Assembly: GCA_020851255.1 (NCBI GenBank)
Contig: JADZDA010000150.1
Span: forward strand, 1 to 55,379
Length of the DNA: 55,379 nt
Reading direction: 5' to 3'
Source: Burkholderiales bacterium
GTDB lineage: Bacteria > Pseudomonadota > Gammaproteobacteria > Burkholderiales > Casimicrobiaceae
A program made the translations under genes and the position numbers. The notes under the pieces are model-generated. The model made no database searches, was not told the origin of the DNA, and saw only the letters and a program-made list of their open reading frames with translations. Below, piece by piece: positions 8,961 through 17,339 of the stretch. How positions within the stretch are numbered: the first letter of the stretch is position 1; each line of letters opens with the position of its first letter.

Positions 8961-9005
8961 CCCCCTTCCGGGGGCTTGACCGGCCGAGGGCCGGCGCGCT
9001 AAATG
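8961..9005 (+). promoter_or_regulatory. candidate promoter with adjoining hairpin upstream of the CBS protein
   Basis: A 5-bp-stem hairpin CCCCC-TTCC-GGGGG (8961-8974) directly abuts a TTGACC -35-like hexamer (8976-8981). An 18-bp spacer leads to a weak -10, TAAATG (9000-9005). The CBS gene starts 50 bp further on. Support comes only from consensus matching. Confidence 0.3.
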
Positions 9006-9054
9006 GCAGCGTTGCCCGCGCGGTTTCGCACGCGGGTTCCCCCGCGGAGCCGTC

Positions 9055-9480
9055 ATGCCTATCCGATCGATCCGCAGCATCGTCGCCGGTCAGACACCGA
9101 TCACCGCGCCCCGGACCGCGACCGTCGCCGAAGCCGCCGCGACCATGAAGCGGCATCGCGTCGGGGCGCTGCTCGTCGTCGACGGCACCCGGCTGATCGG
9201 CATCTTCACCGAGCGCGACGCCCTGTTCCGGGTGCTCGCCGAGGGTCGCGACGCGCGCACGACGCCGCTCGCCGACGTGATGACGCCGCAGCCCCAGACC
9301 GTCCAGCCGGACGAACCGTTCCTGAAGGCGCTGCGGATCATGCACCTCGGCCGCTTCCGCCACCTGCCGGTCGTCGAGTTCGGTCGGCCGCTGGGCGTCG
9401 TGTCGGTGCGCGATGCGTTCGACGAGGACTTGCGCGACCTGCGCATGGACCTCGAGCAGCTCGAGGAAGCGCGGGACTGA
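9055..9480 (+). CDS. tandem CBS-domain protein
   Basis: A 141-residue protein that is essentially two CBS domains (a Bateman module). The first spans about residues 8-65 (TATVAEAAATMKRHRVGALLVV, then LIGIFTERDALFRVLAEGRD) and the second about 68-130 (VMTPQPQTVQPDEPFLKALRIM, split here by the linker, then RHLPVVEFGRPLGVVSVRDAF). Such modules bind adenosine nucleotides and regulate partner proteins. No catalytic domain is attached, so it would act as a free-standing sensor. It stands alone between a divergent DUF697 gene and a convergent CoA-transferase gene. The partner is not evident. Confidence 0.92.
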   Translation: MPIRSIRSIVAGQTPITAPRTATVAEAAATMKRHRVGALLVVDGTRLIGIFTERDALFRVLAEGRDARTTPLADVMTPQPQTVQPDEPFLKALRIMHLGRFRHLPVVEFGRPLGVVSVRDAFDEDLRDLRMDLEQLEEARD

Positions 9481-9503
9481 CCGCCGCGGGGCGCGGAGCT
9501 CCG

Positions 9504-10712
9504 CTACCCGAGCTGGATCACCTTGCGCGCCGACAGCGCCTCGAGCGCCGCGTCGTCGTAGCCCAGTTCGCGCAGCACCTCGCGCGTGTGCTCGCCCAGC
9601 CGCGGCCCGCCGCGTGCGTAGCGGCCGGGCGTCGCCGAGAGCTTCGGCACGACGCCGGGCACCTTGAGCTTGGCGCCGGCGTCGATCGCGATCTCGCCGA
9701 TCATGTCGCGGGCGCGGTACTGCGGATCGGCGACGATGTCCTTCACCGAATAGATGCGCGAGGCGGGAACCTCGGCGCGTTCCATCGCCGCCAGGACCGC
9801 GTCGGGCGAGCGTTCCCGCGTCCAGCGCTCGATCTCGCCGTCGAGCCAGGCCTGTCGCTGCGCTCTCCCGTCGTTGTGGGCGAGCGCGGGGTCGTTCGCG
9901 AGATCGTCGCGGCCGATCGCCGCGCACAGCCGACGGAAGATCGAATCGCCGTTGCCGGCGATCAGCACGTGGCTGCCGTCGGCGCAGGCGTAGGCGGAGG
10001 TCGGCGCGATGCCCGGGAAGATCGAGCCGGTGCGCTCGCGGACCGCGCCGAACGCGTCGAACTCCGGCAGCAGCGATTCCATGACCGAGAACACCGACTC
10101 GTAGAGCGCGACGTCGACGACCTGTCCTCGGCCGCTGGTCCGCCGGTACGCGAGCGCGGTCAGCGCGCCGATCACCGCGTAGAGCGCGCTGATCGTGTCG
10201 CCGATCGACACGCCGACGCGCGAAGGCGGCCGGTCGGGCGTGCCGGTGACGTAGCGCAGACCCCCCATCGCCTCGCCAATGACGCCGAAGCCCGGGCGCG
10301 ACGCGTACGGACCGGTCTGGCCGTACCCGGAGACGCGGACCATGACCAGGCCCGGGTTGTCGCGGGCGAGCGATTCGTAGTCGAGGCCCCAGGCCTCCAG
10401 CGTGCCCGGCCGGAAGTTCTCGACCAGCACGTCGGCGCGGCCGATCAGCGCGCGGGCGATCGCCTGGCCTTCGGGCTGGCGCAGATCGACGCCCACCGAG
10501 CGCTTGTTGCGCGACTGCACGTGCCACCAGACCGACGTGCCGTTCTTCACGTAGCGCCACTTGCGCAGCGGATCGCCTTCGCCGGGCGGCTCGAGCTTGA
10601 CGACGTCGGCGCCGAACTCGCCGAGGATCTTGGTGCAGAACGGGCCGGCGATCAGCGCGCCCATTTCGACGACGCGCAGGCCGGCGAGCGCGCCGGGAGC
10701 GAGGGCAGTCAT
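9504..10712 (-). CDS. class III CoA-transferase (CaiB/BaiF family)
   Basis: A 402-residue protein with the formyl-CoA transferase fold. The N-terminus GLRVVEMGALIAGPFCTKIL is followed by LGEFGADVVKLEPP, ENFRPGTLEAWGLDYE, RVSGYGQTGPYASRPGFG, and the catalytic aspartate in VSIGDTISALYAV (D172, the residue that forms the acyl-anhydride intermediate in this family). It moves CoA from an acyl-CoA donor to a free carboxylic acid. It is divergent from the glycolate oxidase cluster, and the next plus-strand genes oxidise 2-hydroxyacids, so handling a small hydroxy or keto acid is plausible but not proven. The frame is open far upstream in antisense to glcD; the ATG at 10712 gives the family N-terminus and was chosen. 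Confidence 0.93.
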   Translation of the reverse strand: MTALAPGALAGLRVVEMGALIAGPFCTKILGEFGADVVKLEPPGEGDPLRKWRYVKNGTSVWWHVQSRNKRSVGVDLRQPEGQAIARALIGRADVLVENFRPGTLEAWGLDYESLARDNPGLVMVRVSGYGQTGPYASRPGFGVIGEAMGGLRYVTGTPDRPPSRVGVSIGDTISALYAVIGALTALAYRRTSGRGQVVDVALYESVFSVMESLLPEFDAFGAVRERTGSIFPGIAPTSAYACADGSHVLIAGNGDSIFRRLCAAIGRDDLANDPALAHNDGRAQRQAWLDGEIERWTRERSPDAVLAAMERAEVPASRIYSVKDIVADPQYRARDMIGEIAIDAGAKLKVPGVVPKLSATPGRYARGGPRLGEHTREVLRELGYDDAALEALSARKVIQLG

Positions 10713-10750
10713 GGTTCCGGGGGGCGGGAGAAAACGCCAGTGTAACGACC

Positions 10751-10775
10751 GCGAGGCCGGCGGGCCTGGCCTCGC
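10751..10775. repeat. perfect inverted repeat in the CoA-transferase/glcD divergent promoter region
   Basis: Arms GCGAGGCC and GGCCTCGC (8 bp, no mismatch) are separated by 9 bp, midway between the divergent starts at 10712 and 10881. The position suggests an operator or an mRNA hairpin. No regulator gene adjoins it. Confidence 0.4.
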
Positions 10776-10812
10776 ACCCTGCGTCGCCCATCCCGGGCTC
10801 GCGCCTGGGATG

Positions 10813-10821
10813 TGGAATAAT
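10813..10821 (+). promoter_or_regulatory. candidate extended -10 promoter for the glc cluster
   Basis: TGG-AATAAT: a TGn extension followed by a hexamer matching TATAAT at five of six positions, 60 bp before the glcD ATG. No good -35 hexamer is visible at the usual distance, which an extended -10 would tolerate. It stands out from the very GC-rich surroundings. Confidence 0.35.
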
Positions 10822-10880
10822 CCGCGAGTCGCCGGACCGGCGTCCGGATGCGGGCGCCGGACGCCCGCCGGAACCCGCCC

Positions 10881-12335
10881 ATGCTCGACACGGCCGTCCT
10901 CGCCCAGCTCAAGGCCCTGCTGCCCGCCGAGGCGCTCCTGACCGACGAGGAGGACACTCGGCCCTACGAATGCGACGGGCTGACGATCTACCGCGAGCGC
11001 CCGTCGGCCGTCGTGCTGCCGGAAACCGAGGCGCAGGTCGTCGCGATCCTGAGGATCTGCCACGCGGCGCGCGTGCCGGTGGTCGCGCGCGGCGCCGGCA
11101 CGAGCCTGTCGGGCGGCGCGCTGCCCGACCGCGACGGGATCGTGCTGTCGCTCGCCAGGCTGAAGCGGATCGTCGCGATCGACACGCTCGCGCGCACCGC
11201 GGTGGTCCAGCCGGGCGTGCGCAACCTCGCGATCTCGGAGGCGGTCGCCGCGCACGGGCTCTACTACGCACCCGACCCGTCGTCGCAGATCGCCTGCACG
11301 ATCGGCGGCAACGTCGCCGAGAACGCCGGCGGCGTCCATTGCCTCAAGTACGGCCTCACCGTCCACAACGTGCGTCGGGTGCGCGGCGCGCTGATCACCG
11401 GGGAGACCGTCGAGTTCGGCGGCGAGTCGCTCGACTCGGCCGGACTGGACCTCCTCGCGCTCGTCACCGGCAGCGAGGGCCTGCTCGCGGTCATGACCGA
11501 GATCACGGTCAAGCTCACGCCCAGGCCGCAGCTCGCGCAGGTCGCGTGCGCGGCCTTCGACGACGTCGAGCAGGCCGGCGCCGCGGTCGGCGCCGTGATC
11601 GGCGCCGGCATCATCCCCGGCGGTCTCGAGATGATGGACCAGCCGGCCACGCGCGCGGTCGAGCAGTACGTCCACGCCGACTATCCGCTCGACGCCGCCG
11701 CGGTGCTGCTGGTCGAGTCCGACGGCACGCCGGAGGAGGTCGCCGACGAGATGGCCGAGATCCGCCGCGTGCTGACCGCCTCGGGCGCCACGTCGATCCG
11801 GGTGTCGAAGGACGAGCGCGAGCGGCTGCTGCTGTGGTCGGGCCGCAAGGCCGCCTTCCCCGCGGTCGGCCGCATCTCGCCCGACTATTACTGCATCGAC
11901 GGCACGATCCCGCGCAAGGCGCTGCCGCGGGTGCTGCGCCAGACCGCCGTGTGGTCGAAGGAATTCGGCCTCGCCTGCGCGAACGTCTTCCACGCCGGCG
12001 ACGGCAACCTCCACCCGCTGATCCTGTTCGACGCGAACCGCGCAGGCGAGATCGAGAAGACCGTCGCGTTCGGCGACCGCATCCTCGAGCTCTGCATCGA
12101 AGTCGGCGGCACCGTCACCGGCGAGCACGGCGTGGGCATCGAGAAGCTGTCGACGATGTGCGTGCAGTTCGCGCCCGACGAGCTCGAGGCCTTCCACGCG
12201 GTGAAGGCCGCGTTCGACGAGCGGCGCCTCCTCAATCCCGGCAAGGCCGTGCCCACGCTGCAGCGCTGCGCCGAGTTCGGGCGGATGCACGTGCACCACG
12301 GGCAATTGCGTCATCCGGACCTGCCGCGGTACTGA
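10881..12335 (+). CDS. glcD: glycolate oxidase subunit GlcD (FAD-linked 2-hydroxyacid dehydrogenase)
   Basis: A 484-residue FAD-linked oxidase. The FAD_binding_4 domain has RPSAVVLPETEAQV, VVARGAGTSLSGGALP (pyrophosphate loop) and DPSSQIACTIGGNVAENAGG. The C-terminal cap has ANVFHAGDGNLHPLI and GTVTGEHGVGIEKL. This is the GlcD subunit, which oxidises glycolate or D-lactate to the 2-oxoacid and passes electrons via GlcF to the quinone pool. It heads a plus-strand run with glcE and glcF further on. An in-frame ATG at 10848 would add 11 residues of low-complexity sequence; the ATG at 10881 (MLDTAVLAQLKALL) is the family-like start. Confidence 0.95.
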   Translation: MLDTAVLAQLKALLPAEALLTDEEDTRPYECDGLTIYRERPSAVVLPETEAQVVAILRICHAARVPVVARGAGTSLSGGALPDRDGIVLSLARLKRIVAIDTLARTAVVQPGVRNLAISEAVAAHGLYYAPDPSSQIACTIGGNVAENAGGVHCLKYGLTVHNVRRVRGALITGETVEFGGESLDSAGLDLLALVTGSEGLLAVMTEITVKLTPRPQLAQVACAAFDDVEQAGAAVGAVIGAGIIPGGLEMMDQPATRAVEQYVHADYPLDAAAVLLVESDGTPEEVADEMAEIRRVLTASGATSIRVSKDERERLLLWSGRKAAFPAVGRISPDYYCIDGTIPRKALPRVLRQTAVWSKEFGLACANVFHAGDGNLHPLILFDANRAGEIEKTVAFGDRILELCIEVGGTVTGEHGVGIEKLSTMCVQFAPDELEAFHAVKAAFDERRLLNPGKAVPTLQRCAEFGRMHVHHGQLRHPDLPRY

Positions 12336-12371
12336 CCTCCGGCCTGGCGCGCGGACCGAGGAAACGACACG

Positions 12372-13784
12372 ATGAACGCTCCGATCGCCGGCAGCCGCCG
12401 GCCCGCTCCCGAGGCGCTCGCCTCGGTCTTGGGCGAGCTTTCGTCGCGGTTCGGCGAGCGATTCGTGGTCAACGCGACCATCCGCGAGCAGCACGGCCGC
12501 GGCGAGGGGCTCGCCGACCTGGCGGCGCCCGACGCGGTCGTCTTCCCCGAGACCAGCGACGAGGTCGCGACGATCGTGAAGGCGTGCGCCGCGGCGCGCG
12601 TCCCGGTGATCCCGTTCGGCATCGGGACCTCGCTCGAAGGCCACGTCGCGGCGATCCACGGCGGCGTGTGCGTCGACCTGTCGCGGATGGCGAAGGTGCT
12701 CGAGATCAACGCCGACGACCTCGATTGCCGCGTGCAGGCGGGCGTGTCGCGCGAGCAGTTGAACGCCGAGCTCAAGGGCACCGGCCTCTTCTTCCCGATC
12801 GACCCGGGCGCGAACGCGACCATCGGCGGCATGGCGGCGACCCGGGCGTCGGGCACGAACGCGGTCCGCTACGGCACGATGCGCGAGAACGTGCTCGGCC
12901 TGACCGTGGTGACGGCGGACGGGCGGATCATCACGACCGGCGGGCGGGCGCGCAAGTCCGCGGCCGGCTACGATCTGACGCGGCTGTTCGTCGGCAGCGA
13001 AGGCACGCTCGGCGTCATCACCGAAATCCGGCTGAAGCTCTACGGCGTGCCCGAGGCGATCTCCGCGGCGGTCGCCCAGTTCGCCGACCTCGAGTCGGCG
13101 GTCCGTGCGGTCATCGTCGCGATGCAGATGAGCATCCCGGTCGCGCGCATCGAACTGCTGGACGCGCTGCAGATGGACGCCTGCATCCGCTACTCGAAGC
13201 TCGACGGCTACGAGATCAAGCCGACGCTCTTCTTCGAGTTCCACGGCACGGACGCCGGCGTGGCCGAGCAGGCCGGGCTCATGCAGCAGATCGTCGCCGA
13301 CCACGGCGGCGGTTCGTTCCGCTGGGCGACGGCGACCGAGGAGCGCACCAGACTGTGGAAAGCGCGCCACAACGCCTATTACGCGGCGCTCGCGCTCAAG
13401 CCCGGCTGCTTCGGCTTCTCGACCGACGCCTGCGTGCCGATCTCGCGGCTCGCGCAATGCGTGATGGAGACGCGGGCCGACGTCGAGTCCACCGGGCTGA
13501 CCTGCCCGATCGTCGGGCATGTCGGCGACGGCAACTTCCACCTGCTGGTGCTCTTCGACCCGAAGGACGCCGCCGAGCGCGCCCGCGCGGAAGGGCTTGC
13601 CGAGCGCGTGTCGCTGCGCGCGATCCGCCTGGGCGGCACCTGCACCGGCGAGCACGGCGTGGGCGTGCACAAGCTCGGCGCGCTCGTCGCCGAGCACGGC
13701 GAGGCGGTCGACTACCTGCGCGCGATCAAGCGCGCGTTCGATCCGCTCGGCATCATGAATCCGGGAAAGACGGTCCCCGAATGA
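12372..13784 (+). CDS. second FAD-linked oxidase, D-lactate dehydrogenase (cytochrome)-like
   Basis: A 470-residue protein of the same vanillyl-alcohol-oxidase fold as GlcD but of the DLD/LDHD branch. It has DAVVFPETSDEVA, VPVIPFGIGTSLEGHVA, FFPIDPGANATIGGMAATRA, GRARKSAAGYDLTRLFVGSE, CPIVGHVGDGNFHLL and CTGEHGVGVHKL, ending in IMNPGKTVPE. The family oxidises D-lactate or related D-2-hydroxyacids with cytochrome c or a quinone as acceptor. It sits between glcD and glcE, so the cluster encodes two distinct large FAD subunits. Its stop codon overlaps the GST start (ATGA at 13781-13784). Confidence 0.93.
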   Translation: MNAPIAGSRRPAPEALASVLGELSSRFGERFVVNATIREQHGRGEGLADLAAPDAVVFPETSDEVATIVKACAAARVPVIPFGIGTSLEGHVAAIHGGVCVDLSRMAKVLEINADDLDCRVQAGVSREQLNAELKGTGLFFPIDPGANATIGGMAATRASGTNAVRYGTMRENVLGLTVVTADGRIITTGGRARKSAAGYDLTRLFVGSEGTLGVITEIRLKLYGVPEAISAAVAQFADLESAVRAVIVAMQMSIPVARIELLDALQMDACIRYSKLDGYEIKPTLFFEFHGTDAGVAEQAGLMQQIVADHGGGSFRWATATEERTRLWKARHNAYYAALALKPGCFGFSTDACVPISRLAQCVMETRADVESTGLTCPIVGHVGDGNFHLLVLFDPKDAAERARAEGLAERVSLRAIRLGGTCTGEHGVGVHKLGALVAEHGEAVDYLRAIKRAFDPLGIMNPGKTVPE

Positions 13785-14461
13785 GCTACACGCTGGTCAT
13801 CGCCAACAGGAACTACTCGTCCTGGTCGCTGCGCGGCTGGTTCGCCGCGAAGCTCTCCGGCGCGCCGTTCCGCGAGGAGATCCTGCAACTCGTCGGCCAC
13901 GGCCGCAACGCCCACTGGCGCGACCGCACGCCCTCCGGCCTCGTGCCCGCGCTGCACGACGGCCCGACGGTTGTCTGGGACTCGATGGCGATCGCGGAGT
14001 ATCTCGCCGAGCGTCATCCGGGGATGTGGCCGGCCGACCCGGTCGCGCGCGCCTGGGCGCGCTCGATCACCGCCGAGATGCACAGCTCGTTCGCCGCTTT
14101 GCGCGGCGAGATGACGATGTGCGTGCGCGAGCGCCTCGACGTGCGGCCCTGGTCGGCCCCGCTCGCCGCCGACATCGCGCGGGTCGAGGAGATCTGGAAC
14201 GAGAGCCGCCGCCGCCACGGCGCGGGCGGTCCGTATCTGTGCGGCGCGCTGTCGATCGCCGATGCGTTCTACGCGCCGGTCGCCTTCCGCTTCCAGACCT
14301 ACCTCGTGACGCCGGCGGGCGCCGCCGGCGAGTACCTGAAGACGCTGCTCGCGCATCCGTTCCTGCGCGAGTGGGAGGCCGCCGCGATCGCCGAGACCGC
14401 GATCATCGAAGCGGACGAACCGCGCGTGCTCTACCGCGACAAGCTCGCCCGGCGCGGATGA
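13781..14461 (+). CDS. glutathione S-transferase family protein
   Basis: A 226-residue GST-fold protein. The N-terminal thioredoxin-like domain begins with YTLVIANRNYSSWSLRGW, containing a candidate catalytic Ser/Tyr in the NRNYSSWS loop. It includes TPSGLVPALHDG (the cis-proline loop) and WDSMAIAEYLAERHP (the DSxAI glutathione-binding motif). The helical C-terminal domain has GGPYLCGALSIADAFYAPV. The N-terminal SSWSLR pattern is seen in a proteobacterial subgroup related to maleylacetoacetate isomerase-like GSTs. It is translationally coupled to the preceding oxidase. Its role within a glycolate cluster is unknown; isomerising or dehalogenating a hydroxyacid precursor would be a guess. Confidence 0.88.
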   Translation: MSYTLVIANRNYSSWSLRGWFAAKLSGAPFREEILQLVGHGRNAHWRDRTPSGLVPALHDGPTVVWDSMAIAEYLAERHPGMWPADPVARAWARSITAEMHSSFAALRGEMTMCVRERLDVRPWSAPLAADIARVEEIWNESRRRHGAGGPYLCGALSIADAFYAPVAFRFQTYLVTPAGAAGEYLKTLLAHPFLREWEAAAIAETAIIEADEPRVLYRDKLARRG

Positions 14462-14480
14462 TCACGGACACGCCGACGCG

Positions 14481-15593
14481 ATGACGCACGACCCCGGCAG
14501 CGCACGCACGACGCCGTCCGACGCGGCGATCGACGCGATCCGCGACGCGGTCGTGCGCGCCGGGGAAGCGCGCACGCCGCTGCGCATCGTCGGGGGTGGC
14601 ACCAAGGATTTCTACGGCGAGTCGCTCGAAGGCCGGCCGCTCGACCTGCGCGGTGTCGCCGGGATCGTCGACTACGACCCGACCGAGCTCGTGATCGTCG
14701 CGCGCGCGGGCACGCCGATCGACGAGGTCGAGCGGACGATGGCCGCCGCCGGCCAGATGCTCGCGTTCGAGCCGCCGCGGTTCGCGCCGGGCGGGACGCT
14801 CGGCGGTGCGGTCGCGGCCGGGCTCTCCGGGCCGCGTCGCCCGTACGCCGGCGCGGTGCGCGACCTCGTGCTCGGCGCGAAGATCGTCGACGGGCGCGGA
14901 CGCCACCTCGCGTTCGGCGGGCGTGTGATGAAGAACGTCGCCGGGTTCGACCTCTCGCGCCTGATGTGCGGCGCGATGGGCACGCTCGGCGTGGTCACCG
15001 AAGTCTCGCTCAAGTGCCTGCCGCGACCCAAGGCCGAGGAAACGCGCGTCTGGGAGCTCTCGTCCGACGAGGCGATTCGCCGCGTCAACGAGTGGGGCGG
15101 GCAGCCGCTGCCGATCTCCGCGACCTGCTGGCATCACGGCACGCTCGCCGTGCGCTTCTCCGGCGCCGCCAGCGCGGTCGCCTCGGCGGTCGGCAGGCTC
15201 GGCGGCGCGCCGGTCCCGCACGCCGACGCGTTCTGGGAGAGCGTGCGCGACCACGTCCACACGTTCTTCCATGCGGCGATGCGTGGCGCCCACCCGCTGT
15301 GGCGCCTGTCGGTCAAGTCGACCGCGCCGCACGCGGACCTGGGCGGCGAGCAGTTGATCGAGTGGGGCGGGGCGCTGCGCTGGCTCGCGGCGACGCCCAG
15401 GACCGACGTCGCGAAGCTGCGCGCCTGGGCCGTGGCGCAGGGCGGCCACGCGACGATGTTCCGCGCCGACGAGCTGCTCGCCGGCTCCTTCCATCCGCTG
15501 CCGCCGGTGATCGGCGCGCTGCATCGCCGTCTCAAGGCCGCGTTCGACCCGCACACGATCCTCAATCCCGGCCGCACCGGCTGGTACGCCTGA
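14481..15593 (+). CDS. glcE: glycolate oxidase FAD-binding subunit GlcE
   Basis: A 370-residue FAD_binding_4 protein, shorter than GlcD, as is normal for GlcE. It has TPLRIVGGGTKDFYG, DPTELVIVARAGTPIDEVE, QMLAFEPPRFAPGGTLGGAV, the RRPYAGAVRDLVLG segment, GGRVMKNVAGFDLSRLMCG and MGTLGVVTEVSLK. The C-terminus ends HTILNPGRTGWY. It forms the glycolate dehydrogenase complex with GlcD and GlcF at the inner membrane. The start follows the GST stop by 19 bp. Confidence 0.95.
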   Translation: MTHDPGSARTTPSDAAIDAIRDAVVRAGEARTPLRIVGGGTKDFYGESLEGRPLDLRGVAGIVDYDPTELVIVARAGTPIDEVERTMAAAGQMLAFEPPRFAPGGTLGGAVAAGLSGPRRPYAGAVRDLVLGAKIVDGRGRHLAFGGRVMKNVAGFDLSRLMCGAMGTLGVVTEVSLKCLPRPKAEETRVWELSSDEAIRRVNEWGGQPLPISATCWHHGTLAVRFSGAASAVASAVGRLGGAPVPHADAFWESVRDHVHTFFHAAMRGAHPLWRLSVKSTAPHADLGGEQLIEWGGALRWLAATPRTDVAKLRAWAVAQGGHATMFRADELLAGSFHPLPPVIGALHRRLKAAFDPHTILNPGRTGWYA

Positions 15594-15627
15594 TGGCCCG
15601 CGACACGGCCCCTCGCTCTTCCGCCGG

Positions 15628-16872
15628 ATGCAGACCCACCTCGCCCCGCAGTACCGCGACACGCCCGAAGGCCGCGAGGCCGAGGCGATCCTGCGCAGTT
15701 GCGTCCACTGCGGCTTCTGCACGGCGACCTGTCCGACCTACCAGTTGCTGGGCGACGAGCTGGACGGCCCGCGCGGGCGCATCTACCTCATCAAGCAGGT
15801 CTTCGAGGGTGCGGCGGTCACCGCGAAGACCCAGCTCCACCTCGACCGCTGCCTGACCTGCCGCAATTGCGAGACCACCTGTCCGTCCGGCGTGCAGTAC
15901 GGGCGGCTGGTCGACATCGGCCGCAAGGTCGTCGAGGATCGGGTCGGACGCAAGTCCGCCGACGCCGCGCGCCGCTGGACGCTGAAGCACGGCCTCAAGT
16001 CGAAGACGCTGTTCGGCGGAGCACTCGCGCTCGGCCGGCTGGCGAAGACCTTCGTGCCCGGCGAACTCGCGCGCGGGATTCCGTCGGCGCGACCCGCGGG
16101 CGCGTGGCCGCCGGCGCGGCACACGCGGCGGGTGCTCGTGCTCGAAGGCTGCGTCCAGCCGGCGATCGCGCCGGCCATCGACGCCGCGCTCGCACGCGTG
16201 CTCGATCGCGTCGGCGTCTCCGCGGTGCGTGCCGGCATCGGCGGCGGATGCTGCGCGGCGCTCGACTACCATCTGAACGACCACGATTCCGCGCGGGCGA
16301 TCGCACGCGCGAACATCGACGCCTGGTGGCCGGCGATCGAGGCCGGCGCCGAGGCGATCGTCGTGACCGCGTCCGGCTGTGGCGTCATGGTGAAGGACTA
16401 CGGGCATCTGCTGGCGCACGACCCGACCTACGGCCCGAAGGCGCAGCGCGTGGCCGCGCTCGCGCGCGACACGGTCGAGGTCGTCGCGCCCGAGTGGAAG
16501 GCGATCGCGCCGCTGCTCGCGATGGACCAGGGTCCGCTGCGCGTCGCGTTCCACCCGCCGTGCACGCTCCAGCACGCGATGAAGATCCGCGGCGAGGTCG
16601 AGGAGATCCTGCGGGCGATCGGCCACGAACTGCTGCCAGTCGCCGATGCGCACCTGTGCTGCGGGTCGGCCGGCACCTACTCGATCCTGCAGCCCGAGCT
16701 GTCCGGCAGGCTCAAGCGGAACAAGCTCGCCGCGCTGGAAGCGCACCGGCCGCAGGTGATCGCGAGCGCGAACATCGGCTGCATGACCCATCTCGCGTCG
16801 GGCACGTCGAGGCCGGTCCGCCACTGGATCGAGCTCCTCGACGAGCGGATGATGCGCGCGCCGCGCGAATGA
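15628..16872 (+). CDS. glcF: glycolate oxidase iron-sulfur subunit GlcF
   Basis: A 414-residue protein with two N-terminal 4Fe-4S motifs, CVHCGFCTATCPTY and CLTCRNCETTCPSG. Two CCG domains follow: the first around VLVLEGCVQPAIAPAI and GGGCCAALDYHL, the second around FHPPCTLQHAMK and LCCGSAGTYSILQPE. This is the electron-transfer subunit that links GlcD/GlcE to the quinone pool. The ATG of the thioesterase gene overlaps its stop codon by four bases. Confidence 0.96.
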   Translation: MQTHLAPQYRDTPEGREAEAILRSCVHCGFCTATCPTYQLLGDELDGPRGRIYLIKQVFEGAAVTAKTQLHLDRCLTCRNCETTCPSGVQYGRLVDIGRKVVEDRVGRKSADAARRWTLKHGLKSKTLFGGALALGRLAKTFVPGELARGIPSARPAGAWPPARHTRRVLVLEGCVQPAIAPAIDAALARVLDRVGVSAVRAGIGGGCCAALDYHLNDHDSARAIARANIDAWWPAIEAGAEAIVVTASGCGVMVKDYGHLLAHDPTYGPKAQRVAALARDTVEVVAPEWKAIAPLLAMDQGPLRVAFHPPCTLQHAMKIRGEVEEILRAIGHELLPVADAHLCCGSAGTYSILQPELSGRLKRNKLAALEAHRPQVIASANIGCMTHLASGTSRPVRHWIELLDERMMRAPRE

Positions 16873-17339
16873 CGCCCGCGCCGGCGACCGCGGTGCCCGC
16901 GCCCGGGCCGGCGACGCGGTCGCGCTACCGGAGCTTCCTCACCATCCCGACCCGCTGGATGGACAACGACGCCTACGGTCACGTCAACAACGTCACCTAC
17001 TACTCGTACTTCGACACCGCGGTCAACGAGCACCTGATCCGCGTCGGCGGCCTCGACATCGCGCGAGACCCGGTCGTGGGGCTCGTGGTCGAGACCTCGT
17101 GCCGGTTCCACGCCCCGCTCTCGTTTCCCGAGACGATCGAGGCCGGCATCGCGGTGACCCGGATCGGCCGCTCGAGCGTCGCCTACGCGATCGGTCTGTT
17201 CAGGCGCGGCGACGACCGACCGGCCGCGACCGGACGTTTCGTCCACGTCTGGGTCGAGCGGGCGACCGGCCGCCCGACCGACATACCGCCGCGCATCCGC
17301 GCGGTGCTCGAGCCGCTGATCGTCGCGGAGGAGGCGTGA
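16869..17339 (+). CDS. acyl-CoA thioesterase (4HBT/YbgC-like hotdog fold)
   Basis: A 156-residue single hotdog-domain protein. RWMDNDAYGHVNNVTYYSYF carries the family's active-site Asp and the GHVNN turn at the start of the long helix, and ETSCRFHAPLSFPETIEA follows. Members hydrolyse acyl-CoA thioesters. The gene starts inside the glcF stop (ATGA) and its own stop overlaps the GTG start of the next gene, so glcF, this gene and the GNAT gene form a tight coupled trio. The substrate is unknown. Confidence 0.9.
   Translation: MTPAPATAVPAPGPATRSRYRSFLTIPTRWMDNDAYGHVNNVTYYSYFDTAVNEHLIRVGGLDIARDPVVGLVVETSCRFHAPLSFPETIEAGIAVTRIGRSSVAYAIGLFRRGDDRPAATGRFVHVWVERATGRPTDIPPRIRAVLEPLIVAEEA

Noticed and set aside
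9504-13697. An apparent 1397-residue minus-strand protein ending in the CoA-transferase
   Set aside because: Only the last 402 residues are protein-like; the upstream part is antisense to glcD and the second flavoprotein. The ATG at 10712 is the proper start.
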